Assembly: GCF_014203365.1 (NCBI RefSeq)
Contig: NZ_JACHIS010000001.1
Location: forward strand, 434,001-498,000
Source: Actinoalloteichus hymeniacidonis
GTDB taxonomy: Bacteria; Actinomycetota; Actinomycetes; Mycobacteriales; Pseudonocardiaceae
Length of the DNA: 64,000 nt
Direction of reading: 5' to 3'
In this document: positions 44,304 to 53,706 of the stretch, in pieces
How the letters are laid out: each line of letters begins with the position of its first letter
Numbering within the stretch: position 1 is the stretch's first letter
Program-made: the position numbers and the translations under genes
Notes under the pieces: model-generated
What the model was told of the DNA's origin: nothing
The model's database searches: none
Seen by the model: only the letters and a program-made list of their open reading frames with translations

Positions 44304-46112
44304 TCACTTCCGGTATAGCTCGGCGATTTCCGCCGCGAAATCGGTCGTGATCGCAGCTCGCCGCAACTTCAGCGACGGCGTGACATGTCCGTCCTCGATG
44401 GTGAAATCCGAAGTGAGAATGCGGAACTTTCGGACTGATTCCGCCCGGGAGACCATCTCGTTGCCCGCATCGACCGCCTCCTGCACGGCGGCGATCAGAT
44501 CGGGGTCCTCCGCCAGATCGGCGACGGTGGCATCGGCGGGCTTGTCGTGCTCCGACTTCCACTGCGGGAACGACTCGAGGTCGATGGTGATCAAGGCGGC
44601 GATGAACGGCTTGGCGTCGCCGACCACCAACGCCTGGCTTACCAGAGCGTGGCCTCTGATCACGTCCTCGATGCCCGCCGGGGCGACGTTCTTGCCGCCT
44701 GCGGTCACCAGGATCTCCTTCTTGCGGCCGGTGATGCGCAGATAGCCGTCGGAGTCCAGTTCGCCGAGGTCGCCCGTGGCGAACCAGCCGTCGGTGAAGG
44801 CCTCGGCGGAGGCGGTCGGGTTGTTCCAGTACTCCCGGAAGATCACACCGCCCTTGAGTAGCAGCTCGCCGTCGGCAGCGATCCGCAGCGACGTCCCCGG
44901 CATCGGCTGTCCGACCGTGCCCAGCTTGATCTTGTCCGGCGTGTTGAAGACCGCGGCCGCCGTCGTCTCGGTGAGGCCGTAGCCCTCGAAGATGTGCAGG
45001 CCGATGCCCCGGTAGAAGTGGCTGAGCCGCTCGCCGAGCGGCGCCCCGCCGGAGATGGCGTAGCGGACCTTGCCGCCCAGCACCGTGCGGAGCTTGCTGA
45101 ACACCAGCTTGTCGAACAGCAGGTGCTTTCCCTTGAGCAGCAGGCTCGGTCTGCCGGCATCCAACGCCTTGCTGTAGGCGATCGCGGTCTTGGCCGCTAG
45201 ATCGAAGATCGCGCCCTTGCCCTCCGACTTGGCCTTGCGCTGGGCACGGTTGAAGACCTTCTCGAAGACGTGCGGCACCGAGAGGATGAAGGTGGGCTTG
45301 ATGGCCTGCAGGTCCGTGGTGAGATCGACGATGTCCGGGGTGTGTGCCGTACGCACTCTCGCGCGGGCCACGGCCACCTGGACCATGCGGCCGAAGACGT
45401 GGGCGACCGGCAGGAACAGCAGGGTGACCGGCTCGGGCAGCTCCGCGGACTGATGGGTGAAGAGCTGCGGCAGTTTGGCGATCGCGTTGTCGACCTCGGC
45501 GAAGAAGTTCGCGTGGGTGAGGATGCATCCCTTGGGGCGGCCGGTGGTCCCGGAGGTGTAGATGATCGTCGCCGGGTCATCGATCTTGACCGCCTTGCGC
45601 CGCTTCGTCAGCTCCTCATCGGGAACGTCCTTGCCCGCCTCGATCATCGCGTCCACCGCGCCGTCCTCGATCTGCCACACCGTGGTCAGATCGGACAGCT
45701 CGCTCCGGGCCACCTCGACGTCGTCGGCGTTCGCCTGGTTCTCCACCACCGCGGCGACCGCGCCCGAGTCGGACAGGATCCATCGGATCTGTTCCTTGGA
45801 CGAGGTGGCGTACACCGGCACGGTGATCGCGCCAGCCGTCCAGATCGCGAAGTCCAGCAGCGTCCACTCGTAGCGGGTCCTGGCCAGCAACGCCACCCGG
45901 TCGCCCTGCTTGATGCCCGCGGCCACCAGACCCTTCGCCACCGCCGTGACCTCGTCACGGAACATGGTGGTGGTCACATCCGACCAGACATCGCCGGTCT
46001 TGCGGTTGAACACGACCTTGTTGGGAGCCTCGGTGGCGTTGAGGTAGATGATGTCGGCCAGGCCGCCCTCCGCAGGCGCCGTTGCCAAGGGGGGGACGCT
46101 GAGCTCGGTCAC
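44304..46112 (-). CDS. long-chain fatty acyl-CoA ligase (FadD15/AMP-binding)
   Basis: A 602-residue ANL-superfamily enzyme that activates a fatty acid with ATP and CoA. The P-loop is IIYTSGTTGRPKGC (about residues 187-200), then AISGGAPLG, the A5 motif EGYGLTET (about 380), and the A8 hinge TGRKKEILVTAGGKNVAP near 470. The C-terminal Lys is in LKLRRAAI. It matches FadD15-type long-chain ligases in length. A near-perfect AGAAGGAG precedes the GTG at 46112. It is monocistronic, with the DUF574 gene 78 bases downstream in the same direction. Confidence 0.93.
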   Translation of the reverse strand: MTELSVPPLATAPAEGGLADIIYLNATEAPNKVVFNRKTGDVWSDVTTTMFRDEVTAVAKGLVAAGIKQGDRVALLARTRYEWTLLDFAIWTAGAITVPVYATSSKEQIRWILSDSGAVAAVVENQANADDVEVARSELSDLTTVWQIEDGAVDAMIEAGKDVPDEELTKRRKAVKIDDPATIIYTSGTTGRPKGCILTHANFFAEVDNAIAKLPQLFTHQSAELPEPVTLLFLPVAHVFGRMVQVAVARARVRTAHTPDIVDLTTDLQAIKPTFILSVPHVFEKVFNRAQRKAKSEGKGAIFDLAAKTAIAYSKALDAGRPSLLLKGKHLLFDKLVFSKLRTVLGGKVRYAISGGAPLGERLSHFYRGIGLHIFEGYGLTETTAAAVFNTPDKIKLGTVGQPMPGTSLRIAADGELLLKGGVIFREYWNNPTASAEAFTDGWFATGDLGELDSDGYLRITGRKKEILVTAGGKNVAPAGIEDVIRGHALVSQALVVGDAKPFIAALITIDLESFPQWKSEHDKPADATVADLAEDPDLIAAVQEAVDAGNEMVSRAESVRKFRILTSDFTIEDGHVTPSLKLRRAAITTDFAAEIAELYRK

Positions 46113-46424
46113 GACGGCTCCTTCTAGACGACGGATGAGGCACGGCCGGTGGACCGCGTGCGGGCCATCTTGCCCTCCCGTACCCGATGCCGGTTCTCAT
46201 CGAGTGAACGTGATGAGTCCGTATCGTGTCGAGAACTCGGGGCATGGGCAAGAGCCCAACCGCCTCAGTGCTGCATGGATGCCTGACCGTTGCCTTGGCT
46301 GCGCACACCGTGGCCGCTGCCGGGTCCCTGCTGAATCGGATCCGAATACCTTGTGACGGACCTCCCACCCCGCGCCCCAGCACGACATAATGTGGGACCT
46401 CAGATCAACTGCGGGAGTGGTCGC
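46113..46424. other. fadD-VOC divergent intergenic region
   Basis: A 312-base divergent promoter region. CATAAT at 46386-46391 is a plausible -10 for the plus-strand VOC gene. Nothing else is recognised, and no ORF is convincing. Confidence 0.5.
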
Positions 46425-47324
46425 ATGCCGATGTCGAAGTCCGGTGGAACGCTGCTGTACGCCAGCCTGCCCAACGGGCTGCCATGTTGGGTGGATCTCG
46501 TCTCCACCGATCCGACGGCGGCATTGGACTTCTACCAGCAGCTCTTCGGCTGGCAGTACCAGCGGGCCGATGTGGTGACGCCGGATGCGGGTGCGTCGGG
46601 CGAGACTCCCCAGGCATCGGATGACGGCCCGGTGGATGCCACCGGCGATTACCTGCTCGCTATGCGGGATGGGATCCCCGTCGGCGGTATCTCCACCCGA
46701 CCCGGCGCCGCATCCTGCTGGGTGCTGCATCTGGCCGCTCACCGACTCGACGAGACGGCCACCGCCGCAGCGCGGCTCGGCGCGCAGGTCGTGCGCCGCC
46801 GCGAGCAGTTGGGTTCGCTGGGCGAACGACTGGTGGTGCGTGACTCCGGACTGGCCGAGATCGCCTTCTTACAGGCAGGCCATGGCTGGCAGTTCGAGGT
46901 GGGCAGGCCCGGCTCGCTGATCTGGGCGGAGCTCATCACCAACCGGGTGCGTTACGCGGATCACTTCTACGAGGGCCTCTTCGAATACGAGACACGGCAG
47001 TTCGGCCGACGAGACGACCTGGTGGTCTGGTACGTGGGCGGGGACTCGGTCCTGGCCAGGGTGCGGATGCTCAAGGACGAGTTCGCGCCGCAGACCGAAC
47101 CGCATTGGCTGGTGTACTTCGGCGTGGATCCGGCCGTCGGCGTCGACGAGACCGTGGCGCAGGCGCGGGCCCTGGGCGCCGAGGTGCGCGTGGACCCCTT
47201 CGATTCCACCTATGGTCGGATCGCCGTGCTGCGCGATGACGCAGGTGCACGGTTCGGTCTGATCGATCCCAGCGATGCGACCCAGCATGAGACGGCCGCG
47301 ATCTACGACCCGTACGACGACTGA
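46425..47324 (+). CDS. VOC-family protein with two glyoxalase-like domains
   Basis: A 299-residue protein with two vicinal-oxygen-chelate domains. The first is CWVDLVSTDPTAALDFYQQLFGWQY in pieces (about residues 21-45). The second begins at about 175, with LIWAELITNRVRYADHFYEGLFEYE in pieces. Each has the beta-alpha-beta-beta-beta unit, and the end ARFGLIDPSD is typical. Similar proteins include Rv0577-like antigens. Metal binding and substrate are unknown. ATG 46425 follows GCGGGAG; another ATG is two codons on. Confidence 0.88.
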   Translation: MPMSKSGGTLLYASLPNGLPCWVDLVSTDPTAALDFYQQLFGWQYQRADVVTPDAGASGETPQASDDGPVDATGDYLLAMRDGIPVGGISTRPGAASCWVLHLAAHRLDETATAAARLGAQVVRRREQLGSLGERLVVRDSGLAEIAFLQAGHGWQFEVGRPGSLIWAELITNRVRYADHFYEGLFEYETRQFGRRDDLVVWYVGGDSVLARVRMLKDEFAPQTEPHWLVYFGVDPAVGVDETVAQARALGAEVRVDPFDSTYGRIAVLRDDAGARFGLIDPSDATQHETAAIYDPYDD

Positions 47325-47387
47325 ATCCGCGCGGTCCGCGACCGATGGGTGGGCCGAACCGGCCTGCTCCGGCTGCGGCGAGAGCCG

Positions 47388-48056
47388 CTAGAACAGGCTG
47401 AGCCAGAAGCTCCAGAACGCCTGGAGCACCAACGCCACGATGGCCAACGCCCATGCCGTCATGACGACGTGTCGGTATTCGACGAGCATTCGCCCGAACC
47501 CGCCGAGGGGCAGCCTGCCGGTGCGGATGTTGGCGACCGTGGTGTACCAGAAGATCGGCAACGTGACGGCCCAGACGACCATGCAGTACGGGCAGAGCGC
47601 CCGGATGTCGAAGAGACTGGCGAAGATCAACCAGTGGATGAACACCACACCGAACAAGGTGCCCGCCTGCAGGCCTAGCCAGAACCAGCGCTTGAACCTG
47701 GCGCCCGCCAGCAGCGCGGCGCCGACGGCCATCACCACGGGGAAGGCCGCCACCCCGATGATGGGATTGGGGAAGCCGAACGCTGCCGCCTGCGGGGTGG
47801 TCATCACCGATCCGCAGCTCAGCACCGAGTTGATGCTGCAGGTCGGGATGTACATCGGGTCGATCAGCAGCTGGATGCGTTCCAGCAGCAACACGAAGGC
47901 GGCGACGAAGCCGAGGGTCCCGCCGATCGTGAGTAGCCAGGCCAAGCCGAGGACGCCCTGCTCGCGAGCCGTCTCGGGCTCGGTGGGGGCGGCGCTGTCT
48001 TCTGCGGCGGGTTCGGCCGTGTCCAGATCGCCGTCGTCCGCAAGCTGGTGAGTCAT
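47388..48056 (-). CDS. vitamin K epoxide reductase (VKOR) family protein
   Basis: A 222-residue membrane oxidoreductase that passes electrons from disulfide-bond formation to the menaquinone pool. Five hydrophobic segments are visible from residue ~35. The active CPYC motif is near residue 149 (DIRALCPYCMVVW). The loop Cys pair is in PTCSINSVLSCGSVM near 80. The first ~30 residues are acidic and cytosolic. In actinobacteria VKOR partners with DsbA-like proteins, but none is encoded nearby. Confidence 0.93.
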   Translation of the reverse strand: MTHQLADDGDLDTAEPAAEDSAAPTEPETAREQGVLGLAWLLTIGGTLGFVAAFVLLLERIQLLIDPMYIPTCSINSVLSCGSVMTTPQAAAFGFPNPIIGVAAFPVVMAVGAALLAGARFKRWFWLGLQAGTLFGVVFIHWLIFASLFDIRALCPYCMVVWAVTLPIFWYTTVANIRTGRLPLGGFGRMLVEYRHVVMTAWALAIVALVLQAFWSFWLSLF

Positions 48057-48721
48057 CGGCCCCGATCCTAGCCCTGCAACCGAGACCGGGTCGTCGCCGG
48101 ACCCGGAAAATCTCGCTGTGGGTAGTCGAATGGACTCGTTGGGCGACGATTTTCCGTTGGATGTCGGCGTCGCGGCGTGGGCGGGTCGGGACTATCGCGC
48201 CACAATGGTGGCCGGAGCCGCCGATGTCCCGTGGTACTGCCCGGCGGTGGTGTCGGTGCCCGACGTGCAACCGCCCATGCCTACTGTCGGTATCGATTGC
48301 CGGGCCCGGGCAAGGAAAAGGTGAACGGACAGTGGCGAAAACGAGTAAGACTGGGGAAAAACCGGAGCCTGCCACCGGGATGAATTTCTCCTAATTGGTG
48401 GCGGGAAACCGCGCCACGGTCGACCGGGTAGGCCAAGCGAAGCGGGTCTCGAAACATCCTTGCGACCTTCAATTACTCGCGGGTAGCCAGCAGCTCGGGC
48501 GGCCGTCAGGCGTGACTGCGGCCGGGGTGGCTGAGAAATTGTGACGCGAGTCACGGTCGATCCGCCGGGCTCGAATTCCACCTCCACCTGCGCTTTTCAG
48601 CTGTTCCCGGCTCTATCTCGCAGGTCGGTACGTCGAATTCGGTGGTTGGCCTTGGCCGGGGTCGGCGGCTAAGGTGATCGGGTCCCCGGGGAGTTCTGAC
48701 GTTTCAGGGAGTTGTTTCACG
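48057..48721. other. long intergenic region with a possible degenerate riboswitch-like leader
   Basis: A 665-base stretch without a convincing gene. It is less GC-rich than the neighbouring genes. At 48351-48440 a sequence with the parts CTGGGGAAAAACCGGAG, CACCGGGATGAATTT and CCGGGTAGGC, plus a GTGGCG/CGCCAC hairpin at 48398-48417, partly resembles the c-di-AMP (ydaO/yuaA) riboswitch. The conserved block with CCGTCAGCTAA is missing. The next gene, a small membrane protein, starts about 280 bases downstream. Confidence 0.35.
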
Positions 48722-49000
48722 GTGGGGAGCTTCATCTCGACCCAGGTTGTCCCCTTTTTGTTCATCGTGGCACTTATTTTGATTTTCAGTGGAATTGCGG
48801 GCGTCGTACTCAGCTCCATGGGGCCGAAGACGACGATCATGGCGATTGGTGTCATCGCACTTTCCTTCGGCTTCGTCGTCGAGATCCTGCCGCTGCTCGC
48901 CTGTGCGGCGCTCGGCATTCCGTTCGGGTTCTTCGTCTACCGCCGCAGGCTCGGCATGCCGGTGCGCATGCCGATGGCGATGCGTCCCGCAAGCCGCTGA
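48722..49000 (+). CDS. small membrane protein (92 aa)
   Basis: A 92-residue hydrophobic protein with two or three membrane segments (FLFIVALILIFSGIAGVVL, TIMAIGVIALSFGFVVEIL, LLACAALGIPFGFFVYR) and a short basic tail. No family was recognised. The GTG at 48722 is used; the frame is open from 48674. A very strong hairpin follows its stop, which supports a real transcript. Confidence 0.6.
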   Translation: MGSFISTQVVPFLFIVALILIFSGIAGVVLSSMGPKTTIMAIGVIALSFGFVVEILPLLACAALGIPFGFFVYRRRLGMPVRMPMAMRPASR

Positions 49001-49011
49001 TTCATCAGCTC

Positions 49012-49060
49012 GTGGCATAGGTCGCCCGACGATCGGCATCGGTCGGGCGACCTATGCCAC
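49012..49060 (+). terminator. 19-bp hairpin after the small membrane protein gene
   Basis: Arms 49012-49030 and 49042-49060 are perfectly complementary around an 11-base loop, beginning 12 bases after the stop at 49000. There is no T-run, but the stem is unusually long. Confidence 0.8.
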
Positions 49061-49184
49061 GCTGTATCGATGATCACCGTGTGCGACCGGCTCGCCGTGC
49101 ACCGCACGCCGATGTCCGTCCCCTGCAGGTGTGGAGACCAGAACCTACTCCGGCCGACATCCGGCCGACCGCTGGTGGCGGCCC

Positions 49185-49601
49185 ATGCGTCTTGACCGGG
49201 TCCACTGTCGACGCAGATTCGAGACCGGCATGGTGGCCACGCTCGGCACCATCGACGCCGCAGGCAGCCCGCACCTGGTCCCGGTCACCTTCGCGATGCT
49301 CGGCGAATCGGTCTACCTGGTGGTGGATCAGAAACCGAAATCGTCCCGACAGCTCGCCAGGCTGCGCAATATTCGTCGCCATCCGGCCGTGTCGCTACTG
49401 GTAGACCACTACGAACCGGACTGGGCGGCGCTGTGGTGGGTCCGAGTCGATGGCACGGCCCGGATCGAGGCCGAACCCACCGTGATGGCGATGCCGCTAC
49501 AAGCGCTCGCCGCGAAATACCCGCAATACCGGCAGGAGCCGCCAGCCGGGCCCGTGATCAGGATCGATGTGGACCACTGGGCGGGCTGGACGGCCTCCTG
49601 A
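49185..49601 (+). CDS. PPOX-class F420-dependent oxidoreductase (small)
   Basis: A 138-residue split-barrel protein of the actinobacterial PPOX/F420 type. Parts are VATLGTIDAAGSPHLVPVTFAM in pieces (about residues 17-38), KSSRQLARLRNIRRHPAVSLLVD in pieces and the WWVRVDGTARI strand. It is a different subfamily from the protein at 40455. ATG 49185 begins the homology; the frame is open from 49131. It is convergent, with 15 bases of spacing, to the ESX-locus gene at 49617. Confidence 0.85.
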   Translation: MRLDRVHCRRRFETGMVATLGTIDAAGSPHLVPVTFAMLGESVYLVVDQKPKSSRQLARLRNIRRHPAVSLLVDHYEPDWAALWWVRVDGTARIEAEPTVMAMPLQALAAKYPQYRQEPPAGPVIRIDVDHWAGWTAS

Positions 49602-49616
49602 GGAGCTCTCGTCGTG

Positions 49617-50345
49617 CTAGTCCCCTCGGCGTACCGGGCCGAGGATCTCCTGTTCCTTCTTCGTGGTGATCAGCCGTAATGGGCGCCACAGGTTGTGCCC
49701 CAAGGCCACGACACCGTCGTCCTTCAACGTCGTGAGCTGCTGCATCATCGGCGGTGGCAACCGCCACACCCTGGCGGCCAGCTGCGCCTGACCGACCGGC
49801 ATCCGCTGCAGCAACACCAGATCGGCGGAGTTCGCCGTGGACGTCGCATTCGGATGCAGGTAGGGCAGCACATACAGGGTGGTCTGCCACGGGGATCGAG
49901 GCGGGAAGAGATCGTGCGGCAGGTGGCCCTCGTCGTGCACCACCAACAGCGGCGAGTCCTCCGTGGGCCTCGGCAACTCGACCGGGCTGAGCCTGCGGAT
50001 CTGGACCTGCGGCACCGGACGTCCGTCGGGCAGCTGACCGGCTGCTCGCACCAGCATCTGCCAGGCTGCGGGTCGACCGGTGGCGATGACCACCGACGCG
50101 CCGGTCGCCATCGCCCGCAGCGCCACCTGTCGGGCCAGATACAGCCCGCCCACCATCACGACCCTGGTCGGTGCCGAACGCAGCACCGAGATGGTCAGCG
50201 GCTCGCCCTTCATGCCGGAGCCCAGGACCATGCCGCCCCGGTCGCCGGACGGGCTGACCGCGTCCAACAGGTTCGGCGACACCAGGAACTCCGGTGCCAC
50301 GCCCCCGTCACTGCGCTGGCTGTAGGCGATACGACTGCTGCTCAT
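49617..50345 (-). CDS. ESX-locus protein of unknown function coupled to eccE
   Basis: A 242-residue soluble protein. Residues ~45-95 (LRSAPTRVVMVGGLYLARQVAL, then ATGASVVIATGRPAAWQML) look like a beta-alpha-beta nucleotide-binding start. RRLSPVELPRPTEDSPLLVVHDE and PWQTTLYVLPYLHPN follow, and the C-terminus has a helix-turn (RMPVGQAQLAARVWRLPPPMMQQL) that could be a winged-helix. I do not recognise a family. The ATG at 50345 overlaps the eccE stop (ATGA), so it is translated with EccE and is probably a secretion component or regulator. Confidence 0.75.
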   Translation of the reverse strand: MSSSRIAYSQRSDGGVAPEFLVSPNLLDAVSPSGDRGGMVLGSGMKGEPLTISVLRSAPTRVVMVGGLYLARQVALRAMATGASVVIATGRPAAWQMLVRAAGQLPDGRPVPQVQIRRLSPVELPRPTEDSPLLVVHDEGHLPHDLFPPRSPWQTTLYVLPYLHPNATSTANSADLVLLQRMPVGQAQLAARVWRLPPPMMQQLTTLKDDGVVALGHNLWRPLRLITTKKEQEILGPVRRGD

Positions 50346-51673
50346 ACCGTGCCTCCCAACGGCAGCGTGGCGGCCAGGCCCGGAATCTGCAGGCCGCGCA
50401 ACGGCGTCAGCGTGACGCCGAGCTTTCCGCTGAGCTGATTGAGCCGGGTGTGTGCCGCCGCGAGTTCGCTCGGGGTGCGGGCGCTGACTCGGACCAGCCC
50501 GCGAAGGCTGACCTGGCCCTCGTCGACGGTCGGCGAGATCGACATCGTCACCGTCGAGGACAGGGCGCGGACACCGGTCAGCGCATTGAGGTTGTGTGCC
50601 GCGCGGCTCGGCCACGCCGTCACCGCGTAGCTGGCATGTCCGACACCACCGGCGGTCACGCCCGCCCACCGCTCACGCAGACCGACCTTGACCTGTGCAC
50701 CGGCCACCGACTGCAGATTCGCGGTCGAGATGCCCGCCCGCAACAACTCGTCGACGTCCAGGGGCCTGGTCGGCACGCCCTGACCCTCCATCGCGTTGCG
50801 AACCCGGGACAGGGCGCCGATGAGGGCCCGGTGCGCGCCGACGACGCCGCCGCCACGTTCGCTGACCGCGTTCTGACAGCGGCGCGGGTCCAACCGCACC
50901 GCGACCAGCGTGCTGCGCCGTGCCGCGGCGGGCAACGGACCGAGCACCTCGAGGTAGGAGTTCAACGCGGGCGAGGACGCGGGCAGCGAGGCGCTACCCG
51001 GGTAGCAATGCCAGATCACCTGGATCGAGTCCAGCACCACGCCACGGTCCTCGAGACAGGGGGCCAACGCACCGAACGGCAGGTTCGGCGCCGCACCGAC
51101 GTGGGTGACCAGCGCGGGCGCTGGCTCGACCATCAGCACCGCGGTCCAGGCGCCGTCGTGCCAGGCCAACCCGAGCGGCCTGCGCTCGTGATCCTTGGCA
51201 TGGGCCACCACCAGATCCGGCAGCACCAGCCGAAGCAGCGCGACCCTGGCATCCTCGGGTCCGGTGACGGTCTTCTCCTCCGGCGCGGGAACGCCGTTAT
51301 CCGCATCCGGCGGCGGAACCGCGACCCGGGTGTGGGAGCGCGCGAGGTATCGCAACGTCAACCCGGTCCACTCCACCACCCAGCGACCTCGCCACCGGGT
51401 GAAGGCGATCGCCATGGCGATCACCAGGACTCCGGCCGACACCGGCCAGAGGGTGATCTCGATCGCCATGATGAGAAGGCCGATGGCCAGGCCGACTTCG
51501 AGCACCACCAGATTGGCTACCGGGAAGGCGCCGAGGCTGGGGCCCACGGCACGCTTACGGGCCTTGCCGATCGGTCGGGCTGCGGGGGTGCTGGGCGCGG
51601 GTCCTTGTCCTGGCCCTGGTCCTGGCGGAGCCGGGCGCGGTGCTCCGGGGCGTGGCGGTGTGGTCACGGACAT
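50342..51673 (-). CDS. eccE: type VII secretion protein EccE
   Basis: A 443-residue ESX core component that stabilises the EccB-EccC-EccD membrane complex. A Pro-rich N-terminal tail (~35 residues, GAPRPAPPGPGPGQGPAPS) precedes two membrane helices (VANLVVLEVGLAIGLLIMAIEI in pieces and LWPVSAGVLVIAMAIAF). The large cytosolic EccE domain follows, with WHDGAWTAVLMVEP, DSIQVIWHC, TLVAVRLDPRRC and RVSARTPSELAAAH. The ATG at 51673 has GAGGGGA about 12 bases upstream. The region 51674-51874 is a divergent promoter shared with eccB. Confidence 0.9.
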   Translation of the reverse strand: MSVTTPPRPGAPRPAPPGPGPGQGPAPSTPAARPIGKARKRAVGPSLGAFPVANLVVLEVGLAIGLLIMAIEITLWPVSAGVLVIAMAIAFTRWRGRWVVEWTGLTLRYLARSHTRVAVPPPDADNGVPAPEEKTVTGPEDARVALLRLVLPDLVVAHAKDHERRPLGLAWHDGAWTAVLMVEPAPALVTHVGAAPNLPFGALAPCLEDRGVVLDSIQVIWHCYPGSASLPASSPALNSYLEVLGPLPAAARRSTLVAVRLDPRRCQNAVSERGGGVVGAHRALIGALSRVRNAMEGQGVPTRPLDVDELLRAGISTANLQSVAGAQVKVGLRERWAGVTAGGVGHASYAVTAWPSRAAHNLNALTGVRALSSTVTMSISPTVDEGQVSLRGLVRVSARTPSELAAAHTRLNQLSGKLGVTLTPLRGLQIPGLAATLPLGGTV

Positions 51674-51874
51674 GTGTTCGGTCTTCCCCTCGCTGACGCG
51701 TGACGGCGTGGGTGGTGTGGTGGTTCGATCTTCATCGCAGGGCGCGGTGAAACTAGACGAGCCCACAGTGTGCCAGCGGCTCCAGGCACGGCTTCCCGCA
51801 ATCCGGGTTCAAGCCGAGTCGACGCCCGCTATTGTTCCGAACCGTACCGTGGACTAGAGAGCTGTAGGTTCGAA

Positions 51875-53494
51875 ATGCCATCAACACCTACCACCAAGTC
51901 CCAGGTCCAGGCTTATCGCTTCGTTTTGCGACGAATGCAGTCGGCGCTGGTGCGCAAGGACGCGGTGATGTTGCACGATCCGATGCGCACTCATCAGCGC
52001 TCGGTCATGGCGGGGGTCGCACTGTCGGTGGTCGCGCTCCTCGGCTTCCTGATCTTCGGAATCATCTCGCCGCGGGCCCAGCCACCGAATCCGGGCGCGG
52101 TCGTGGTGTCCGAGCCATCCGGCGGTGTCTACATGGCCGTGGACAACGACGGGATGCAACTCATCCCGATGACGAACATGGCATCGGCGCGGCTGCTGCA
52201 GATGCAGCTCGGGGTCAATGCGGACACGGTGGGCAAGATGGACGTCATCGGTGATGACGTGCTCGCCGATATTCCCCGAGGCCAGCTCACCGGTTTGATC
52301 GGCGCACCGGACTACATGCCGGATGCGGACCGTCGAATCTCGCCCAGCTGGGCGCTCTGCGACGTTGTGGAGCTGGACACCAGCCTGCCCAATGCCGAGG
52401 AGGCCGCGCGCCCGGAGACGACCGTGCTGGCGGGTGTCGACGACCTACCCGGCGAGAAGATGGACGAGGAGCAGGCCCTGCTCGTCTACGCCGAGGAGCA
52501 GGAGGAACAGAAGTACCTCGTCTACCGACCCTCCGGCACCGACGGTGGTTCCCGCAACATCGTCCGTGCGCCCATCGACCTCGATGACGACACCGTTGCC
52601 GCTGCGGTATTGGACTCCGGACCGACTCCGCGAGCGGTCAGCCTCGGATTCCTGAACGCCATTCCCGAGGTCGCGGCATTCGGCGCTCCGGAGATCCCCA
52701 ACGTGGGCCAGCCGCTGGATGAGCCCGTTCAGCTCAGCGACGGCTCCGACGCACAGGTCGGGACCGTGGCCTTCTCCGAGCGGGCCGCAGGTGACCGTGC
52801 CTACTACGTGCTGCTGCAGGACGGATACCAGGAGATCCCGGAAGGCGTCGCCGACCTGATTCGTTTCGATCAGGACCTGACGGTCGCCGCACCGGGCATC
52901 CAGTCCGACCAGCTCAGCCAGATCACGCAGACGGAGAACCTGCTCGATGTCTCCGACCTCCCGGGTCTGCTGCCGACTCCGGTGTCGTTCAGCGAGTCCG
53001 AGATGTCCTGCTTCACGTGGAACGGATCGGATGGCGCCACGATCGACATGCGACTGGGCAGCGAGGTGGTGCTGCCGAAGTCCGATGAGGACAGCGACGT
53101 CGAGATGCGGGCGGTGACGCTGACCAGCGCCGAGCACGTCGACCACTTCTTCATGCCGCCGGGCAACGCCGCCGTGGTGCGGGCGGCTGCGAGTGAGGAG
53201 GGATTCGACTCCGGTCCCCTGCACTTCGTCTCCGACCGAGGGGTCTACTACGGCATCCCGGATATGGAGCATGTGATCGGTCTGGGACTCGCCAGTGACA
53301 GCGGGGGCGTGGACGCCGCGCCGGAGTCCATCCTGGGGCTGCTGCCCAGTGGCCCCCGGCTCGATCAGGACGATGTCAGCCGGGTCTACGACGCGGTGCC
53401 CTTCGATGACCAGGGCGGCAACCGGTTGCAGCTGGATCCGGAGGATGCGCAGCACGACGAGCCGGAAGACGATTCGGGCTTCCTGGGCTTCTAG
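51875..53494 (+). CDS. eccB: type VII secretion protein EccB
   Basis: A 539-residue ESX core subunit. The cytosolic N-terminus STPTTKSQVQAYRFVLRRMQ and ALVRKDAVMLHDP is the family signature. One membrane helix follows (VMAGVALSVVALLGFLIFGII in pieces, about residues 44-64), then the periplasmic R1-R4 repeat domain, with the two Cys (ALCDVVEL and EMSCFTW) that form the conserved disulfide. The C-terminus is acidic. The ATG at 51875 begins the signature, with TAGAGAG upstream. It is divergent from eccE and followed by a strong terminator. Confidence 0.95.
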   Translation: MPSTPTTKSQVQAYRFVLRRMQSALVRKDAVMLHDPMRTHQRSVMAGVALSVVALLGFLIFGIISPRAQPPNPGAVVVSEPSGGVYMAVDNDGMQLIPMTNMASARLLQMQLGVNADTVGKMDVIGDDVLADIPRGQLTGLIGAPDYMPDADRRISPSWALCDVVELDTSLPNAEEAARPETTVLAGVDDLPGEKMDEEQALLVYAEEQEEQKYLVYRPSGTDGGSRNIVRAPIDLDDDTVAAAVLDSGPTPRAVSLGFLNAIPEVAAFGAPEIPNVGQPLDEPVQLSDGSDAQVGTVAFSERAAGDRAYYVLLQDGYQEIPEGVADLIRFDQDLTVAAPGIQSDQLSQITQTENLLDVSDLPGLLPTPVSFSESEMSCFTWNGSDGATIDMRLGSEVVLPKSDEDSDVEMRAVTLTSAEHVDHFFMPPGNAAVVRAAASEEGFDSGPLHFVSDRGVYYGIPDMEHVIGLGLASDSGGVDAAPESILGLLPSGPRLDQDDVSRVYDAVPFDDQGGNRLQLDPEDAQHDEPEDDSGFLGF

Positions 53495-53521
53495 ACCGAC
53501 CGTGGTCTGAGGAGATCACCA

Positions 53522-53565
53522 ACAGCTGGGCACCGATCATCGGATCGGTGCCCAGCTGTGTTTTT
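53522..53565 (+). terminator. intrinsic terminator after eccB (16-bp stem, T-run)
   Basis: ACAGCTGGGCACCGAT (53522-53537) pairs perfectly with 53544-53559 around loop CATCGG and is followed by GTTTTT. It is a textbook intrinsic terminator, rare in its T-run for this window. Confidence 0.9.
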
Positions 53566-53706
53566 CGGAGCTTGTCGCAGGCACGGGAACCGGAGTCGGT
53601 CGTAATCCGTCTCACCTGACGGGGCACAGCAGACCACGAAACGAATGGGACTGTCCCCACCGCAAATCGCCGACCAGCGAATTCACGACCTTCCGGGGGG
53701 AGCGCC

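Noticed and set aside
48118-48324. 68-codon ORF after the VKOR gene
   Set aside because: Weak start context and no recognisable sequence; overlapping alternative frames are equally open.
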